Origin: Salinibaculum rarum
GTDB taxonomy: Archaea; Halobacteriota; Halobacteria; Halobacteriales; Haloarculaceae
DNA length: 64,000 bases
Assembly: GCF_030505615.1 (NCBI RefSeq)
Contig: NZ_CP129992.1
Coordinates: 2,666,001 to 2,730,000 of the forward strand
Direction of reading: 5' to 3'
Shown piece after piece: positions 60,221 to 64,000 of the stretch. The notes beneath the pieces are model-generated. The model searched no databases. It had not been told where the DNA came from and worked only from the letters and a program-made list of their open reading frames with translations. The first letter of the stretch is position 1. Each line of letters starts with the position of its first letter. The translations under genes were made by a program, and so were the position numbers.

Positions 60221-60454
60221 TTATTCGGCCTCCTCGGCGGCTGCGCCGCCCGCGAGGTCGCCCTCTTCGTTCTGAATCGTCTTGATGCGTGCGATGGTCC
60301 GCCGGAGTTCCTTGATACGGCCGGGACTGTCCGGCATCCCACCTGCTGCCTTCACTGCTTCTGCGTTGAGCAGTTCCGTCTCGAGGTCTTCGAGTTCCGC
60401 CTCGCGCTCGGCGGCCGTCATGTCTCGAATCTCGGAGGTGTGCAGAATCGTCAT
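60221..60454 (-). CDS. rpl29: 50S ribosomal protein L29 (uL29)
   Basis: A 77-residue two-helix protein: MTILHTSEIRDMTAAEREAE, then AGGMPDSPGRIKELRRTIARIKTIQNE. It lies at the tunnel exit near the SRP docking site. Overlaps rps3 by 4 bp and abuts rnp1. Confidence 0.97.
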   Translation of the reverse strand: MTILHTSEIRDMTAAEREAELEDLETELLNAEAVKAAGGMPDSPGRIKELRRTIARIKTIQNEEGDLAGGAAAEEAE

Positions 60455-61371
60455 TCCTCGTCACCCTCCTCGTCTTCCATCTCGTCCATCAGCTCTTCGG
60501 CTTCTGCCTCGGTGTCCTCGTCGAGTTCCTCGTCGACGTCGGCCGCGAGGTCGTCGAGGTTCTCTTCGACGTCCGCTTCGTCAGGGACGTCCGGGTCCTC
60601 GAACTCCTCGTCGGCCTCCTCGATGACTTCCTCGTCGACTTCGACGTCGACGTCTTCCTCGACGGCCTCGGGTTCGTCCGCCGTGGACGCGTCCTCGGTT
60701 GCTTCCTCGTCGTCGGGTTCGCCGGCGAGCAGTTCTTCGACGCCCTCGGCTTCCTCTATGTAGTCTTCGACCTCGACATCCTCGTAAATCTCGAAGTCGT
60801 CGGGGAGCTCCGCGTCCGGCGGAATGATCTTGACCTGCACACCGATGGTGCCGAGTTTCATCACTGCGGTGCCGATACCGTGGTCGACGATCTCCTCTGC
60901 GGGTTCGCCGTTGTGCTTGATGTAGCCACGGTTGAACTTCTCTACGCGCGAGCGTGCGCCTGTCACTTTTCCGGACAGAACGATTTCGGCACCGAGCGCG
61001 CCGGCTTCCATGATGCGGTCGATGGTCGTGTGACCAGCTTTCCGGAAGTACCAGCCACGCTCGAGCGCGTTGGCCAGTCGGTCGGCGACGATTGCCGCGT
61101 TGAGGTCCGGCTCTTCGACTTCCTGGACGTCAACCTGCGGGTCTTCCAGCCCGAACTCCTCTTCGAGCGTGGTCGTGACCTTCCGGATGTTCTTCCCGCC
61201 CTTGCCGATGACCATCCCTGGCTTTTCGGCTTTGAGCACAATCTGGGTGCCCATCGGGGTCTTTGCGATCTCCATCCCGCCGTAGCCGGCGCGACCGAGT
61301 TCGTCCTGGAAGAACTCGTCGATCTGGGTACGCTGAAGCCCGTTCTCGATGAACTGCTGTTCGTCCGCCAT
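60451..61371 (-). CDS. rps3: 30S ribosomal protein S3 (uS3) with a long acidic tail
   Basis: A 306-residue S3 (ATG at 61371: MADEQQFIENGLQRTQIDEF). KH domain with the G-x-x-G loop in PGMVIGKGGKNIRKV (residues ~55-70), and the C-terminal domain KVTGARSRVEKFNRGYIKHNG, MKLGTIGVQVKIIPPDA. The last ~90 residues are almost only Asp, Glu and Ala, longer than most S3 tails and a mark of a strongly halophilic proteome. Part of the mRNA entry channel. Confidence 0.97.
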   Translation of the reverse strand: MADEQQFIENGLQRTQIDEFFQDELGRAGYGGMEIAKTPMGTQIVLKAEKPGMVIGKGGKNIRKVTTTLEEEFGLEDPQVDVQEVEEPDLNAAIVADRLANALERGWYFRKAGHTTIDRIMEAGALGAEIVLSGKVTGARSRVEKFNRGYIKHNGEPAEEIVDHGIGTAVMKLGTIGVQVKIIPPDAELPDDFEIYEDVEVEDYIEEAEGVEELLAGEPDDEEATEDASTADEPEAVEEDVDVEVDEEVIEEADEEFEDPDVPDEADVEENLDDLAADVDEELDEDTEAEAEELMDEMEDEEGDEE

Positions 61372-61832
61372 CACTCATCGACCTCCTGGAGGATGAGTTC
61401 GACGTCGAGTTCCGGTGCGGCCGTCGGGGAGGCCCGCCCCATCGCGCGGGGCTGGCGGCCTGCCTGTTCGCCGACCTTGTGGGGTGCGACGTGGACGATT
61501 TCCATCGACTCGCCGTCGAATCCCTGGTGGTCTGCGTTGCCGACTGCGTTTTCCAGCAGGTCGAGGAAGGCCTTGCTGGCCTTCTCGGGGTAGCGGCCGG
61601 CGTCCCAGCCGTCGATGTCGTTGCGGTGGCCGACGCCCGTGTTGTGCTGACGGAACGGGACCGACTGGTCCTCGTTGATGACGCTCTCCAGATAGGAGAC
61701 CGCATCCTCGGCCGTCATGCCCTTGATTTCGCGGGCGATGGCCTTGCTGTGCTTGAGACTTACCTGACGCTCCCGGAGCATCGCTTTCGCCGTCGTGTCC
61801 GGGTCGACGTCAACTGAGTAGCTGATTCCCAT
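61371..61832 (-). CDS. rpl22: 50S ribosomal protein L22 (uL22)
   Basis: A 153-residue L22 (ATG at 61832: MGISYSVDVDPDTTAKAMLR). SLKHSKAIAREIKGMTAEDA and DGWDAGRYPEKASKAFLDLLENAVGNA, IVHVAPHKVGEQAGRQPRAMGRASP are conserved; the long loop lines the exit tunnel. One base overlap with rps3. Confidence 0.97.
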   Translation of the reverse strand: MGISYSVDVDPDTTAKAMLRERQVSLKHSKAIAREIKGMTAEDAVSYLESVINEDQSVPFRQHNTGVGHRNDIDGWDAGRYPEKASKAFLDLLENAVGNADHQGFDGESMEIVHVAPHKVGEQAGRQPRAMGRASPTAAPELDVELILQEVDE

Positions 61833-61833
61833 G

Positions 61834-62256
61834 TTATTTGAGTGGCACGAACTTCGAGGAGCGTGTCGCTCCAATCCCGGCCTGTCCGTGCTCGACCGAG
61901 GTCCGGGTGAGCTGGAACTCGCCCAGATAGTGCCCGATCATCTCGGGTTCGACCTGGACGCGCTCGAAGCTCTGGCCGGTGTGGACGGCGAAAGTCAGCC
62001 CAACCATCTCCGGGAGAATCGGCATACTCCGGAGGTGTGTTCGGATTGGGTTGTTCGCCGTCTCCTCCTCGTCGGCCTCGCGGGCCTTCGCGAGAAGTTT
62101 CTCGTGTTCGACGGACAGACCGCGTTCGATAGTTCGCCGCTGGCGCGCGGGAAGCAGTTCCGCAACCTCGTCGATGCTCATTGCCTGCAGTTCGTCGAGC
62201 GTGTAGCCACGGTAGGTGAACTCACCTTCGTGACCGATTTGGTAATCCGAGCTCAT
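61834..62256 (-). CDS. rps19: 30S ribosomal protein S19 (uS19)
   Basis: A 140-residue archaeal S19: [43 protein letters not shown] and [36 protein letters not shown], the usual C-terminal signature. Head of the small subunit. ATGA overlap with rpl2. Confidence 0.97.
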   Translation of the reverse strand: MSSDYQIGHEGEFTYRGYTLDELQAMSIDEVAELLPARQRRTIERGLSVEHEKLLAKAREADEEETANNPIRTHLRSMPILPEMVGLTFAVHTGQSFERVQVEPEMIGHYLGEFQLTRTSVEHGQAGIGATRSSKFVPLK

Positions 62257-62978
62257 TCTGAGTCACCACCACGGCCGGTTCGTCGCGAGGCGATGTCACC
62301 GACTTTGCGGCCCGGCGGGGCGTTTCGCGAAATGGACTTGGGCTTGCCGGGGTGTTGCCGGCCACCGCCACCGAACGGGTGGTCGACGGCGTTCATCGCA
62401 ACACCGCGGACGTTCGGCCACTTCGTCCCGCGGGCTTTCATCTTGTGGTACTTGTTGCCTGCCTTGACCATCGGCTTCTCCGTCCGGCCGCCACCGGCGA
62501 CCACGCCGATGGTGGCTCGACACTGTGGGTCGAGTCGCACGACGTCGTCGCTTGGCAGCTGGACGACCGCGACGTTGCGGTCGTGGGCCATCAGCGTCGC
62601 GTTGACACCGGAGGCTCGGGCGAACTTGCCCCCGTCGCCCTGGTTGGACTCGACGTTACAGACGGGGACACCTTCCGGAATCTCCGCGAGCGGAAGAGTG
62701 TTGCCCGGCTCGATAGCCGAGGAGACGCCGACCTGAATCCGGTCGCCCACGCCCACGCCTTCCGGCGCGAGCACGAGGCGGTGGTCGCCGTCCTCGAACT
62801 CGACTGCGGCGACGGGTGCGCTCCGTGCCGGGTCGTGTTCGATGTCGACGACCGTCCCGGAGACGACGTCGCCGTCTTCGACGTTGCGATGCTGCAGGTC
62901 CGATTTGTAGCGGTGCGAGGGGGCCCGGAACGTGGGCGTCCCGCGTCCGCGTCGTTGTCCCTGAATTCGTCGTCCCAT
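62253..62978 (-). CDS. rpl2: 50S ribosomal protein L2 (uL2)
   Basis: A 241-residue L2: [22 protein letters not shown] at the start, [39 protein letters not shown], and the peptidyl-transferase-proximal [41 protein letters not shown] with its conserved histidines. Overlaps rps19 by 4 bp. Confidence 0.97.
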   Translation of the reverse strand: MGRRIQGQRRGRGTPTFRAPSHRYKSDLQHRNVEDGDVVSGTVVDIEHDPARSAPVAAVEFEDGDHRLVLAPEGVGVGDRIQVGVSSAIEPGNTLPLAEIPEGVPVCNVESNQGDGGKFARASGVNATLMAHDRNVAVVQLPSDDVVRLDPQCRATIGVVAGGGRTEKPMVKAGNKYHKMKARGTKWPNVRGVAMNAVDHPFGGGGRQHPGKPKSISRNAPPGRKVGDIASRRTGRGGDSE

Positions 62979-62979
62979 C

Positions 62980-63231
62980 TTAGAACACCCCGATGCGGCT
63001 GGCGATTTCCTGTGCGTCGTCGTCCTCCGAGAGGAGCACAGTTGCCTTCTTCTTGCCCTGTGGCGTGACCATCGTGGTCACGTTCTCGACGGTGACGTCG
63101 TACTGGGCAGCGATGTCCTCGGCAATCTCGCCTTTGTTGGCGTCGATGTCGACGATGAACTGCATCTTGTTCTCGAAGTCCATCTTGTCGACGGCCTTCT
63201 CGGTGACGTGTGGATGTTCGATGACAGTCAT
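62980..63231 (-). CDS. rpl23: 50S ribosomal protein L23 (uL23)
   Basis: An 83-residue L23: MTVIEHPHVTEKAVDKMDFE and VENVTTMVTPQGKKKATVLLSEDDDAQEIASRIG. It forms the tunnel-exit docking site for SRP. Overlaps rpl4 by 4 bp. Confidence 0.97.
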   Translation of the reverse strand: MTVIEHPHVTEKAVDKMDFENKMQFIVDIDANKGEIAEDIAAQYDVTVENVTTMVTPQGKKKATVLLSEDDDAQEIASRIGVF

Positions 63232-63968
63232 CGGTCAGCCACCTCCTCGAGTGCGCTCTCGGTCCAGACGGTCAGTCGACCGCCCTCGCCACCGGGTGCG
63301 AGGTCCTCTGCGTTGACCTCACCGGCAGTCGCCACGTCTGCGCCCGCGAGATTGCGTGCGCCACGCGACGGCTCCTCGCTGGTGACAAAGAGAACCGAGG
63401 TCGGGCGGCGGTACTTGCGGCCCCGGGAGGAGCCACGGCCGGCCCGAATCTTGGTCTCGTCTGCGCGCTCGATGTCGGCGTAGATGTCGAGTGCTTCGAG
63501 CACGTCGACGACCTCCTGGGTCTTGTGGACCTCCTCGAAGTCGTCAGAGACGACCAGCGGAAGCTCCACGTCACCGAAGTCGTGACCGCGCTCTTCGACG
63601 ACCTCGACGTCCGTCGTGGCCGCGATGGCCGAGCGGACGGCGAGTTTTCGCTCTTTGTCGTTGATAGACAGCGAGCGGTCCTTCTCTTCTTTCGGCGGGT
63701 GTGCGCGGCGGCCCCCAACGGTCTGGGGGACGCGAGCGCCCTGGCCGTTCTCACGCGGTACGTGGGCCTGCCCACGACCGCTTCCGAACGACTCGGCGGG
63801 CGTTCGCAGCCCGGCGTAATCGTCGGAACCGTAGTCCTGCTTGCGGTTTGCCTGCGCGGCGGTGACGGCCTTCCGGATGAGGTCCGGTCGGTACGTGGTC
63901 TCGAAGACCTCGGGGAGTTGGACTTCCCCAGCGTCGTCGCCGTTCAGGTCGTGTACTGTTGCCTGCAT
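63228..63968 (-). CDS. rpl4: 50S ribosomal protein L4 (uL4)
   Basis: A 246-residue archaeal L4 (L4/L1e type): MQATVHDLNGDDAGEVQLPEVF, YRPDLIRKAVTAAQANRKQDYG, SFGSGRGQAHVPRENGQGARVPQTVGGRRAHPP and VLEALDIYADIERADETKIRAGRGSSRGRKYRRP. The central loop lines the tunnel constriction. Three bases separate it from rpl3. Confidence 0.97.
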   Translation of the reverse strand: MQATVHDLNGDDAGEVQLPEVFETTYRPDLIRKAVTAAQANRKQDYGSDDYAGLRTPAESFGSGRGQAHVPRENGQGARVPQTVGGRRAHPPKEEKDRSLSINDKERKLAVRSAIAATTDVEVVEERGHDFGDVELPLVVSDDFEEVHKTQEVVDVLEALDIYADIERADETKIRAGRGSSRGRKYRRPTSVLFVTSEEPSRGARNLAGADVATAGEVNAEDLAPGGEGGRLTVWTESALEEVADR

Positions 63969-63971
63969 AGT

Positions 63972-64000
63972 TTATCCCTGATTCGACTCCTCGGAGACGT
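63972..64000 (-). CDS. rpl3: 50S ribosomal protein L3 (uL3), C-terminal end only
   Basis: Only the last eight codons (VSEESNQG) and the stop lie in the window. The call is from position: in archaea rpl3 precedes rpl4, and ...ESNQG is a plausible haloarchaeal L3 end. Confidence 0.7.

Noticed and set aside
1..64000. CRISPR array
   Set aside because: Looked for evenly spaced 24-40 bp direct repeats, especially around the HRAMP and CARF genes. Only the coding 48-bp repeats in the Cas5-like gene and the two AATGGATATG copies were found; neither is an array.
1..64000. tRNA or rRNA genes as integration targets
   Set aside because: No cloverleaf-like sequence with the T-loop GTTCGA-type box was found in the intergenic regions, including next to the two integrases.

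Overview
The window comes from a halophilic archaeon (class Halobacteria). The proteins are very acidic, promoters are TATA-type, there is an archaeal TBP and a TFB, and the right end carries the archaeal S10-spc ribosomal protein operon with proteins found only in archaea and eukaryotes (L19e, L32e, S4e, RNase P component 1). I cannot name genus or species from the sequence alone. No tRNA, rRNA or CRISPR array was found.

Layout. 1-14,962 is a defence island: the 3' part of a DUF1998 helicase gene and a phospholipase D-like partner; a CARF-like sensor overlapping a PIN-like nuclease gene; a GmrSD-like (DUF262-DUF1524) restriction gene cut by an IS5-type element with an exact 7-bp target duplication; then a tightly overlapping operon at 9,700-13,711 that I identify as HRAMP, the array-less haloarchaeal relative of class 1 CRISPR effectors (zinc-finger protein, Cas7-like, unknown conserved protein, Cas5-like, DnaQ/YprB-like exonuclease), followed by an HNH nuclease. 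A divergent winged-helix regulator, a perfect 10-bp inverted repeat and a strongly foldable leader RNA precede the HRAMP operon. 15,042-22,362 mixes toxin-antitoxin pairs with metabolic genes (GCS2-type ligase, secondary alcohol dehydrogenase, blue copper lipoprotein) and one copy of a duplicated small-gene cassette.

22,751-31,279 is more housekeeping-like: SelO, a TBP, an orphan 2-oxoacid:ferredoxin oxidoreductase beta subunit, a zinc-type ferredoxin, SufB, a divergent TFB, an Lrp-type regulator and an A-type Fe-S carrier. 31,570-47,529 is accessory: a beta-helix lipoprotein, the second copy of the duplicated cassette, an ADP-ribosylglycohydrolase, a frameshifted TnpB element, an XPB-Bax1 helicase-nuclease pair, an HNH nuclease with a possible sensor domain, and several complete or broken toxin-antitoxin modules (AbiE remnant, HEPN/MNT, TumE-like), ending in an integrase. 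47,530-51,573 holds a Tat-exported DUF1102-like protein, a homing-endonuclease-associated-repeat protein and an integrase with a small partner, directly next to secY.

51,628-64,000 is the core chromosome: secY back to rpl3 on the minus strand, in the conserved archaeal order with start/stop overlaps throughout. The integrase sitting exactly at the downstream end of this operon, where housekeeping genes usually continue, marks the probable edge of integrated DNA.
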